64,000 nt of DNA from Sinotaia quadrata (lineage: Eukaryota; Mollusca; Gastropoda; Architaenioglossa; Viviparidae). This document shows, one piece after another, positions 36,521-48,002 of the stretch (position 1 is the stretch's first letter; each line of letters starts with the position of its first letter). The stretch spans positions 92,206,558 through 92,270,557 of the forward strand of contig CM054178.1 of the NCBI GenBank assembly GCA_028829895.1. Direction: 5' to 3'. The position numbers were made by a program, and so were the translations under genes. The notes under the pieces are model-generated. The model made no database searches and was not told the DNA's origin. It saw only the letters and a program-made list of their open reading frames with translations.

Positions 36521-37179
36521 TAATGAAGCGTCTACATGTACTACAAAGTATGATAGTCACAAAGTAAATTGAGATCTGTGAAATAAATGCAAGTTGTGTT
36601 TCATGTTGTTGTTACCAAATTAGAAACTTTGATTTAGTTTGTGAAATGATTTCATTTATTTTAATATGTGGCTCACAGTACGTGAGGAGTGTAATAATCT
36701 ATGTCATACGTGCCACAGTTGAAGAGTTCTATAAATAAATACGAATACTTTTGAAGTTCGATTCACAATATGTTTCAAAACACTTTAGTACTTCTTGAAC
36801 CAAACTAATGAGTCACAACACAGTGAGGTCACAACACCGATCTCCTAGACCACGAATTCGCATGGTTTATTGGCCATATGATTATCTAAACATCATATTT
36901 AACGGGATCCCTTATTTGGTAATAACCACGAAGTATAGTGGATGACTCACACCTAACAGATATTTGTGGAACGACTTCGATGCTAGACACAATATAAACT
37001 GAACTCCAAACTGACCAGAGTTATATCGAGGCAAATAATGAAGGGAAAAGTTTAGATTTCACACAGGAACATGATACATAATCAGTCTGTTTAAAACAAG
37101 TTTAAAATACTGAAGGCTACTTCCTGGCGGCAAAATTTATTTTTGTTCACAACTCCACCCTAGATATTGTTTATGATTA

Positions 37180-38900
37180 TTATTAATCATCCATAACTAA
37201 TTGCAAGTGATGAGACTCTTAATTTATTTTATTAATAATTCTCCAGAAGACAGCACTCGTCTCCCTCACATGGCGAATATGCGGGCTCTGTAAACGTTTT
37301 CTCTCTTCCACAACATTAAAGACAAACATTCACACAATAATTCCGTAGTTGAAAACTTCTTACCAAAAGAGAAGATGAATCCGCCTTTTTAATCTATATA
37401 TAGCGAGCCCTTATCCATCCACTATCTCTCCAACATATGGCTATCAATATGTATAAAAGGTCAATAAATGTAAGAATAATTTATAAAATCAACAATCAAA
37501 TATACATATAACAAATACAATCAAAGGAGCATTGACATTTACATCGCTTCACAACAATGTTTGATTAACGCTAGATAATCATTCAATATATCATAGCATA
37601 GATATTATATAATATAATCCAATTGATAGGGATGATTTATCATAGTCAAGCGAGTGGAGTTTTAGAGAAGTAATTAAAGTCAATGTACAACCTTTTCAAA
37701 ACATAGACAAGCAAGTGGAGTTTTAGAGAAGTAATTAAAGTCAATGTACATAACAAGCGAGTGGAGTTTTAGAGAACTAATTCAAGTCAATGTTCATAAA
37801 AAGCGAGTGGAGTTTTAGAGAACTAATTCAAGCCAATGTACATAACCTTTTCAAAACATAGACAAGCGAGTGGAGTTTTAGAGAACTAATTCAAGCCAAC
37901 GTACATAACCTTTTCAAAACATAGACAAGCAAGTGGAGTTAGAGAACTAATTCAAGTCAATGTACAACCTTTTCAAAACATAATCGCTATCTCGCTCACA
38001 ATGTATCTGCTTCACATTCATACAGTTGGCAACAAGTCACTATCTTTCTTATTTATTATGGTCCCAATTCCCAATTCCCAATTCCCTTTAAACACATTAG
38101 TTAACGGTTCCAGAATCTTCGATGCACTCTCCAAGCACACCATGGAGAATCTTCCCGAATTTCGTTTGTGCTATCAAGCACGTCAGAAAAAAATATTCCC
38201 GATTTTTCACGTATAATACTCAGCACGAGAAATGTTCAAAATAATTTTCCTGAATTCTGGAGACCAAACTCAAGTAATCATTTTTCTCTATATTAGCTCT
38301 CGAACAGAATTCATAGGAATTAACTGACAGCAACACATTACTGATGAGCTCTCGAACAGAATTCACAGGAATTAACTGACAGCAACACATTACTGATGAG
38401 CTCTCGAACAGAATTCACAGGAATTAACTGACAGCAACACATTACTGATGAGCTCTCGAACAGAATTCACAGGAATTAACTGACAGCAACACATTACTGA
38501 TGAGCTCTCGAACAGAATTCACAGGAATTAACTGACAGCAACACATTACTGATGAGCTCTCGAACAGAATTCACAGGAATTAACTGGCAGCAACTCGTTA
38601 CTGAGTTCGAGAATAACGCTGGATTCTCAAACCAATGTGATCAGGTACAGTACAGTAATCACTGTGGCCTGAAGCAAAATAAACTCATGCTTTTCTCTGC
38701 AAAAGTCAAATTAAGGCAGAGCTAAATTTCAGGCATATTTCTTCTCTATCACTCCTTTCTATCTTACAAATATTCTCAACTTACTAATCCTGCAACAAGT
38801 TTGTTAACCTGATACACACAGCTTATGAAATATAACATCAATCAAAATTCATAAGTATAATAGGTATAATGTACAACAAATCAAATTAGTGAACATAGAA
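37180..38900. repeat. Dispersed repeat family, copy C, with internal tandem arrays
   Basis: 37180-37700 aligns with copies A and B (cacaacattaaagacaaaca, aggtcaataaatg, catcgcttcacaacaatgtt). Inside it, 37645-37985 repeats aagcgagtggagttttagag and 38295-38600 repeats a 52-bp unit (gaattcacaggaattaactg) six times. It is the longest copy in the window. Confidence 0.6.
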
Positions 38901-39104
38901 ATAATATTTCAATTACATAAAGCATTATCCAATTCAAATCATTCTTTCTTTATCAGTCAACTTGCCATAAGCTAACTCTTCCTCAAACCTAAGAGATCTA
39001 CTGGTGGGTCAACAAAACATGTATTATGTTCATAAATTATCCAAGCATTCCATTCCATACTACAAGGTAAGAAGAGTAATAATTCATTTTCAAGGAACAG
39101 GGAC

Positions 39105-39505
39105 ATCTCACAAGATATACACGTACATAGAGGTACTAAAAACAAAGGTGTATTTGAAATAAGGCCGTACGATGTAATATCTAATATGGAACACGCAAGA
39201 TATACATGTACATGAAGGTACTAAAAACAAAGGTGTATTTGAAATAAGGCCGTACGATGTAATATCTAATATGGAACACGCAAGATATACATGTACATGA
39301 AGGTACTAAAAACAAAGGTGTATTTGAAATAAGGCCGTACGATGTAATATCTAATATGGAACACGCAAGATATACATGTACATGAAGGTACTAAAAACAA
39401 AGGTGTATTTGAAATAAGGCCGTACGATGTAATATCTAATATGGAACACGCAAGATATACATGTACATGAAGGTACTAAAAACAAAGGTGTATTTGAAAT
39501 GGCCG
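39105..39505 (+). repeat. About 85-bp minisatellite, nearly 5 copies
   Basis: Unit contains catgaaggtactaaaaacaa, gtgtatttgaaataaggccg and tacgatgtaatatctaatat; near-identical copies. 39510-39750 is single copy and contains ggcggatttactc, related to the element at 2250. Confidence 0.93.
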
Positions 39506-40499
39506 TACGAGGGGCGGATTTACTCAGTGTTCACATAAGCAAGCCGTTACTTGCAATACAGCACAGGAAAGCACAAGAGAGTTCATTCATGAGCAGTGAG
39601 GCTTGAAAGTGAACTACGCCAAGGCCATACCAATACACATCAGCCGGAAACCTGAAATGTCGTCACCAAGCATGGCGTTCATTCAGTCATTAAAGCGGCG
39701 ATTCAAGAACGAATTTCTGTTGTGTGAAAAATCCTTAAACTGACATTATGGCAGTGTTGGTAAGCCTTCGATAAAGCAATTAATACTGATATTACCGTCA
39801 AATCTCAAACGCCTACGTGCCTGTAACTCGATATCTAACATAAATCATGTGTTCAGTGTTTACTTATAAACGTGCCACCACCAAGTAACCAAACAAAAAT
39901 AAATGACAGCAAAGTTCGTGTACACTGAAATTGTTTGACAATGTGTGTAGCAGACCTTACCTACACGCTAACGATTTCTGTGAGAACCCTTTTTCTTCAT
40001 AACTCACGAAACAAAAACATGCAGAACTGAAAGCAGTACTCTGAGCGATTATAGGTTCCTAACAGGTAGTCCTACCAGTGTTTAGCAAGACATATGTGTT
40101 TATATGTGTGTGGGGTGGGTAGGGGGAGGGTAGTATTTGTTTTGTTGACATACTAGGGACTCACGAGTCTTCCCCATTTCTACCACGGCTCAGGTAATCT
40201 AATTCAGGGAGGAAGTCTAGCGGTTCAAGATTGTTTGAACTTGTGTGTGCGTGAGCTTAGGTGTGTGTATATGTAGGTGTGTATCTCTGTATGTATGGTA
40301 TATATCTGTGTATGTATGTGTCTATATATATGTGTGTATGTCAGTGTGTGAGCGTATGTGAGTGTGTCTGTTTTATCTATTGAATGACTGTATTTCCGGT
40401 CGCCACCCTAACATAACGTAATTGATTAGTTCACTGCTGTAGGCATGGGAACTGCCGCATGTGTTTCTAATCTGAAAGCCGTTTTGATTGGCTGAGCTG

Positions 40500-40757
40500 T
40501 TGATTGACTGTGTTTTTTCCATTTTCGATTAATGGACGGTGCCAAGTATTCGCAGTCACTCTATTCTTCACAGGCGAGATCTGTTCCGGAAGCGAATTAT
40601 TTCGACTTAACTTTTGAAATGATTTTTGTAATGCAAACTTTCAGTCATCAGACGCCAATTATGAAGGAGTTGGTCACTGATATCGAGTCACCTGTAAAGA
40701 TGGTTGGCTGAACAAGTGAAAAATCTACTGGCTGACCTCCACAAACTGGATGACCGG
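40500..40757 (+). promoter_or_regulatory. Gene 2 probable promoter-proximal region and non-coding first exon
   Basis: Homologue of 181-428. Similarity also continues upstream: 39755-39850 matches 1-95, both containing accgtcaaatctcaaacgc or a close variant. The end, gaccgg|gtgagtg, is a good donor. This supports a 5'UTR intron of about 3.6 kb in gene 2 and about 5 kb in gene 1. Confidence 0.42.
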
Positions 40758-41037
40758 GTGAGTGCTTACCTATAGGATGATTGACTTTACTGTGTCTAAA
40801 ATCATTCAACTATGTAAATGAGCGTTAAGCAAAACTCATTTAATCATTTAAATCAGTCAGTCAGTCAAAACATTTATCATAGGCCAGGAAAGTATTAATA
40901 TATTTGTTGAGAGTATTTGTTTTTGCATTTTTTAAAATTACCTAACAATGTATTTTAGCTGAGGTTCATCGTAATAAAATCAAGGTTACATTGCCATTAT
41001 TCTTTACTATGCTTTGCTTGTATACTTGTCAGTCATA

Positions 41038-41200
41038 GTTTTGTGCCACACTTCTCTAAGCAGTGCCTAATTGAATGGGAACATGTTACTCGTCCTGCTA
41101 TCGTATTGAAAGTATGTTTTGTGCCACACTTCTCTAAGCAGTGCCTAATTGAATGGGAACATGTTACTCGTCCTGCTATCGTATTGAAAGTATGTTTTGT
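41038..41200 (+). repeat. 79-bp direct duplication in the gene 2 5'UTR intron
   Basis: Two nearly perfect copies of tgtgccacacttctctaagc agtgcctaattgaatgggaa ... The surrounding 40800-42700 stretch holds short microsatellites (ATAG near 41365, CT near 42505) and aligns in parts with 2760-3120 upstream of gene 1. Confidence 0.92.
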
Positions 41201-42734
41201 AAACAGTACCTTGATCGTTTGACACAATATCGACTGATTATCACTGAATTACAATTAGCACTAGTGATCGTACCTACAAGTAGCAACACTTCACAATTAC
41301 TTTTAAACAACAAATATAATATTCCATTATAGTAGGGACATGTATTTTTTTAAAAATAATAGATAGATAGATAGATAGATAGATAGTTAAAGAAAAATAA
41401 ATTCTTTGATTTCATGACTAGTTCAGAGTGCATAGTACCATCGTGGTGTTTGTTCACGAGTGTGTATACTTGTGCTGCACTTAGATCTACTGTATCTACT
41501 TAAATACGTTTTTCATGACAGAGTACATAGAAACACCGTACCACTGAGATTTAAAACAGTAGTACAGTAGTTAGAAATACAAAAGAGTACATAAAATCAC
41601 CTCGCCACTGAGGTTAAAAGCAGTAGTACGGTAGTTAGAATAATATAATAATTAATAATAGTATGGTATATTTGTTTCCCCAAGAGCGAATGATTTGTGT
41701 GATTTTTTTATTTAGCAATTATAAATGAAATATCATACAGCTCTTACTGCACGTCTCAATGTTCATTCCCTGCCTTAACGACAGGCAGTACACGGGGAAT
41801 GGTTATATTTAGTACAACTTAATTCATGTGTTGAAGTCAGTCTGAATAATGACTTTGTTGGCTCGCCTTGCTCAGAACACTGTGACCATGACCTGTTTGT
41901 AATTAAATCAAATGTCGACCTTTATTGCACACGATAAGAAAAGGCCTGTAACTTCCCAAAGGGCAAGGTCATTGGGCTGATAGACAGGCAGTACTGAAGT
42001 AAAAGTCGCACAAAGAAGAGTCATCAAGGGCAGCGGGAGATAAATATCATTCTAAAAACTTTTTTTAAAATGCGGCCTTTCTTAGGAAACAAAATGTGTC
42101 CGCACGAAACTTTCCTCGCACAAACAATAATAATGAACGCGCCATTGTGTTTCATGTTTACGTCATTTATTACTCTCATACATTTTAAACATGCAGATTA
42201 CACGTTGGCTATGACACGCTTAGTGTTTAATTTTCTGAGTGGTTTGATTTTAAGGACTGCAGGATTTTATGTTTGGTGTTTGTTGGTATGGTACGATAGA
42301 GAAATACAAGTAGCAAAATCAGTGAACAATTATTTATATTTATTTGAAAACAGGCAAATGCACACACGGTAACGGACTTAGAGTCCTTTCAAAGTGCAAA
42401 CATAGACCTATAGAATAAGGGGAAACAACTGGACAGTCACAGAAAACAAACACACATTACTTACACTTATCCATGTGCAACTTATTTGTCTGGCCCTTCC
42501 TCCTCTCTCTCTCTCTCTCTCTCTGGCAAGATCCAAAGAATAAAAGAGAGAACTGGAAGAGAGAGAGAAGGGAGGACGAGTTAGCGAGAATTGTATTGTT
42601 GTACCACTTTATTCCAGACAAATACGTATTCGATCTATTGGCGTACTGAGATATATAGAACTAACCACGACAATTCCGGAGAGGAGATTCCTTTATTACT
42701 TATTACAAAACAACTACAAGTACAGAGAGACAAT

Positions 42735-42930
42735 GTTTTCTACTGTAAAGCCTACAAAACAAGTGAAATTGCATATAGATCCAATGTTTTCCACTGTAAA
42801 GCCTACAAAACAAGTGAAATTGCACATAGATCCAACGTTTTCTACTGTAAAGCCTACAAAACAAGTGAAATTGCACATAGATCCAACGTTTTCTACTGTA
42901 AAGCCTACAAAACAAGTGAAATTGCTTTTA
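42735..42930 (+). repeat. 51-bp minisatellite, about 4 copies
   Basis: Unit ttttctactgtaaagcctac aaaacaagtgaaattgcaca tagatccaacg; 51 is a multiple of 3, producing spurious ORFs. Confidence 0.94.
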
Positions 42931-43093
42931 GTAAAAAGAAATCATACGGTGAATACCCTTTAACAAGTTCAAAAAAAAAAAAACCTGTAGAGTTTTTAAG
43001 AAATTCTTAGTGACCTAACTGTGTCCACTTGTTGCTTCCTATCATTTATTTAAACACAGGTGCACGCGCACTCTCGCTTCTCATAGATGTACG

Positions 43094-43097
<4 letters not shown>

Positions 43098-43147
<50 letters not shown>
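43098..43147 (+). repeat. (CA)n microsatellite
   Basis: About 24 CA units. The orthologous point in gene 1 (near 4775) has only a short CA run, so it expanded after duplication. Confidence 0.97.
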
Positions 43148-43150
<3 letters not shown>

Positions 43151-43288
43151 AAAACGTTTCCTTAGCTCTAGAAAAATGAAAGAGAAAGTGAACGTGAAAC
43201 AGAAATAAATTAATAAATACATCAATATAAACGTTACCGCTTTGAAGACTTTCATCTTGCTGCAAGACAACTTGTTGGACTGCACGTG

Positions 43289-43864
43289 TTTGTTTAGTGT
43301 AGTAGGTAAGTTTGTTTGTTTAGTGTAGTAGGTAAGTTTGTTTGTTTAGTGTAGTAGGTAAGTTTGTTTGTTTAGTGTAGTAGGTAAGTTTGTTTGTTTA
43401 GTGTAGTAGGTAAGTTTGTTTGTTTAGTGTAGTAGGTAAGTTTGTTTGTTTAGTGTAGTAGGTAAGTTTGTTTGTTTAGTGTAGTAGGTAAGTTTGTTTG
43501 TTTAGTGTAGTAGGTAAGTTTGTTTGTTTAGTGTAGTAGGTAAGTTTGTTTGTTTAGTGTAGTAGGTAAGTTTGTTTGTTTAGTGTAGTAGGTAAGTTTG
43601 TTTGTTTAGTGTAGTAGGTAAGTTTGTTTGTTTAGTGTAGTAGGTAAGTTTGTTTGTTTAGTGTAGTAGGTAAGTTTGTTTGTTTAGTGTAGTAGGTAAG
43701 TTTGTTTGTTTAGTGTAGTAGGTAAGTTTGTTTGTTTAGTGTAGTAGGTAAGTTTGTTTGTTTAGTGTAGTAGGTAAGTTTGTTTGTTTAGTGTAGTAGG
43801 TAAGTTTGTTTGTTTAGTGTAGTAGGTAAGTTTGTTTGTTTAGTGTAGTAGGTAAGTTTGTTTG
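43289..43864 (+). repeat. 26-bp minisatellite carrying TAG|GTAAGT, about 22 copies
   Basis: The unit is gtttgtttgtttagtgtagt aggtaa. Copies are virtually identical. Each one contains taggtaagt, a strong 5' splice-site match. The corresponding place in gene 1 (about 4900-4940) has a single tttgttccgcgaagtaatta-type sequence with no array. Confidence 0.96.
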
Positions 43865-44394
43865 AACCTGAATTGTCACTTGTAAGATGTTCAGTTCTCT
43901 TTGTTTGACAGTGAGATTAGTTCAAAGACAAACACAGGTAGATCAAGGGTTAAAGGATTTTCTCCTCTCTAGTGTTTAAACGATTACATGTGCTTCTCTG
44001 TAAAGTCATCGTCACCGATTTCAAGTTGAAATTTGACAACTAGATAGACATAGTCACGTGTAAATAAACAAATTATTAAAGTATTAAAATTATTTACTAA
44101 TGCATAAAAAATAATATAACGAAGTCCAGATAAAAATTTAGAATAAGAGGGTGAATGATATTTAGTGACCTATACAACTGGACAGATTTTCTCCCAATAC
44201 ACGTATAATTATAGTGACTTATACAACTGTACAGATTTTCTGCCAATACACGTTTAATTATAGTGACCTGTGTAGACACAATACCATATTTTTCATAAGT
44301 TCTGCAGAGAATCGTATAAGACAATGTTCTTAATTAATATTGTCTAGATGCGGTATCATATTGTAAATAAATATTGTCTTTTTTTCCATCAAAG

Positions 44395-44548
44395 ATAAAT
44401 ATCAGATCTCTGTGCTGAACTCGTCTGTATGGAATGACTTCACTGTATACGTCATCGACATTTTGGCATGGCGACATGGAGCAGATATTCATCCTGCGAC
44501 TGGTACTGCTAAATCTGTTTGTCATCAAGTCGCTTGAAGCCCAGAAGC
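44395..44548 (+). CDS. Gene 2 exon with 5'UTR end and signal peptide
   Basis: The acceptor is tttttttccatcaaag, followed by ataaatatcaga as in gene 1. The start is the ATG at 44476 (MEQIFILRLVLLNLF), giving a 73-nt coding part identical in length to gene 1 and ending aagc|gtaagt in phase 1. An ATG at 44468 lies 8 nt upstream in another frame and would make a 14-codon upstream ORF overlapping the true start. Confidence 0.85.
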
Positions 44549-47500
44549 GTAAGTTTAGTTCGTGTTCAAGCATTTCAAGACCATACATGAAAGTTTAGTA
44601 AGCTTACTGTTTTTAAAACGATTGAGCAGTGAGTTTAGTAAGCCTATTGTTTTTAAAACGATTGAGCAGAAAGTTTAGTAAGCCTATTGTTTTTAAAACG
44701 ATTGAGCAGAGAGTTTAGTAAGCTTATTGTTTTTAAAACGATAGAGCAATGAGTTTAGTAAGCTTATTGTTTTTAAAACGGTTGAGCAGAGAGTTTAGTA
44801 AGTTTGTTATTTTTAAAACGATTGAGCAGAGAGTTTAGTAAGTTTGTTATTTTTAAAACGATTGAGCAGAGACCTAGAGCGAAGGGCGGCTAGCTCCATT
44901 ATAAACATTTGAGAGTCGTCCCTTTGCCTGATAGTTGCTAATCGAAGAGGTTTGAGGAATGTAAAAGCTTTGAGATTTGAGGGCAGCTAATGAAGTAAAC
45001 AGCTTTTGAGCAGTTTCTGAGTAGAAATAATGTATGGTCAGTTACTAAGTTGAATGGATGATGGTCACTTACGAAATTGAATGGATAATGGTCAGTTACA
45101 TAACTGAAGTGATGATGGACCGGTCGACTACAGGGATGAGAATAAAATTTAAACACAATAAGACTTTCTTGTTTTCATTTGTCTATTCAAGAAGCTTCCG
45201 TTACAAATAGCAAAGACCAATATAGGTGAAATAAAATTATTTCCTGGACACAGGCTAATGCACATAATCAATCTATTGTTGCGAAGCGTTATATTTTAAG
45301 CGGTTGCTGATAACTGTTTATAGTCCTTAACATGAATTCGATTTGAAATTTACAGAAACGTTTGTCGTGTACTCGGAGATCGTCCTTGAATCTTGCTTGT
45401 GTGTGACGTTGCTGTTGGTCGTGTGCTAGGCTTTCTGGTATCGTCCTTGGCTCTCTCGCTTGCATGTGACGTCACAGCCTATGCTAATTTTCCTGAGATC
45501 GTCTTTGGCTCTCGCTTGTCTGTGACGTCACTGGTGGTCTGTGCTAGCTTTCCTGAGATGTCCTTTGCTCTCGCATGCCATGACGTCAAATTCTCCATAT
45601 TGTTTCTTAGGGTTGTTTAGTGGACCGCACTATAGTATTCTGAGGTGCACTCATCATATCTTTTGATATCACTATGGTAGTGTGTATTGTGACTTTCACT
45701 CACCATGTCGGTTTGATTCCATTGTGCAGTTTGACTTTAACTCATCATATTTGTTTGGTTCCAATGTGGTAGTGTGACTTTCACTCACCATGTTGGTTTG
45801 ATTCCATTGTGCAGTTTGACTAACTCATCATATTTGTTTGGTTCCAATGTGGTAGTGTGACTTTCACTCACCATGTTGGTTTGATTCCATTGTGCAGTTT
45901 GACTTTAACTCATCATATTTGTTTGGTTCCAATGTGGTAGTGTGACTTTCACTCACCATGTTGGTTTGATTCCATTGTGCAGTTTGACTTTAACTCATCA
46001 TATTTGTTTGGTTCCAATGTGGTAGTGTGACTTTCACTCACCATGTTGGTTTGATTCCATTGTGCAGTTTGACTTTAACTCATCATATTTGTTTGGTTCC
46101 AATGTGGTAGTGTGACTTTCACTCACCATGTTGGTTTGATTCCAATATAGTAATCAGACTTGCTCCGATGGTGACATGCCTTGTCAACCTTTCACCTTTC
46201 AGGTTAAACATTTTTTGTGTTGCTAAAATTTCGGGAAGTGTTCTCATATGATCAGTCACATACACACTTCATATTTATTTAGCATTTGTGGGACGAAATT
46301 ATTGTAGAAAGTATAATACTTGTCTCCAGTCCTTTGGTAGATTTAACTAAATTAACAAATCTTGAATCCCTGTCACTTCATTTGATCTTTTTATGTTTTT
46401 ATAGGCAAACGAGTACAATGTTCCTTAGCATCAGACCTTTATGCATCCTTCATTCATTCAATTCTTGAATCAGTGTTTTCTAACCTTTTCATTGTGATTT
46501 AATTATCAAGCAAATCAATTAGTCATGTTCATATTTTGGAAGTTCATAGCTAAAGTTACAGTAATATGTACATGAACGCACTGTGCATTGATATGAATAA
46601 GACGATTAATGTTTTAATATATTCATAATATATAATTCACTTTAATACATATATTGGGTATATAATGTTTGGTTCTATTTTTTTTAAATAGTGGAGGTGA
46701 ATGTTCTGCAGCCTTGCCCATTGAATGACAACGTGGGAAAGATTATCAAGACATCAATAAAACCCCACTTTCATGTTGGATGCACCGCGATTCTAGAATG
46801 CCGGTAAACGGTTCAGCACAAGTTTCACTTTCTTGAAAACACTAGCTAGACAAATGTAATTTTCTCTCGAAGACTTAAAACACTAGCTAGACAAATGTAA
46901 TTTTCTCCCGAAGACTTAAAACACTAGTTAGACAAATGTAATTTTCTCCCAAAGACTTAAAACACTAGCTAGGCAAGTGTAATTTTCTCCCAAAGGCTTA
47001 AAACACTAGCTAGACAAATGTAATTTTATCTCAAAGACTTAAAACACTAGCTAGACAAGTGCAATTTTCTCCCAAAGATTTAAACAGTTTATGGCTAAAT
47101 TAAGCCATTATGGACAGTCAAGAACATTTCCTCTTTTCACTTAAATCAAAAGGCTTGATACGAAATATCACCTGTAGGAAACTCAAACCAGAAACTAATT
47201 CAGGGAACAATGAAAACAAACAATAAACATCAAGAGATAAAGGGGAAACAAAATAAATATACTTTGTCATTTTCCCAACTTAACCGTCGTGTTATGAAAT
47301 CAATTTACAACAAATATGAGATACAAAGCAAATTGATTGAGAAACACAAACCATCATGCATAGGCCCTGACACCACGTGTTCTAAGAATCGAAGATATTT
47401 CTTACTCAGTGAGCGCTCTTCTATAAAAAGAAACACTTATGTTCCTTTCGCCTGATTATCTCTACCCACACACAGTGCTCAAATGTCAAACTAAATAAAT

Positions 47501-47928
47501 AAAAATGGACAATACAAAATTAAAGTGTGAAATTGAAAAAAGTAAAATACTGGATCAATATTTATTTATTTTTATTTAATAAATAAATAAATTATAAATA
47601 AAACCAAAACAACTGACAAATTGAAAGAAAAAAGAAAGAATTGTGAAACAAAAATATTACAAATTTAATCCTCGTAAATAAACAAGCAGATAAATTAAAC
47701 AGCAAGAAATCAAACGTGGAAAGAAAAGAAGATAATACCACAGCAAGAATTATTTTTAAAAATCTAATACAAACAATTTTAAAATCACCAGGCGCAAAAT
47801 AAACGAAGCTTGCAGGTCTCATAAAGTCGGCATCCCACGAATTTCCAAAATCTTAATCCAATCCAACATTTGTTGCGAGGGGTATTTTTTTACTTTTTAG
47901 TCGGTTCATTAATAGTTCTTAGATATAT

Positions 47929-48002
<74 letters not shown>

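Noticed and set aside
47210..47455. 81-codon + strand ORF between the Ig exons
   Set aside because: A/T-driven open frame with Lys/Asn-rich content, no splice sites in phase and no counterpart in gene 1.
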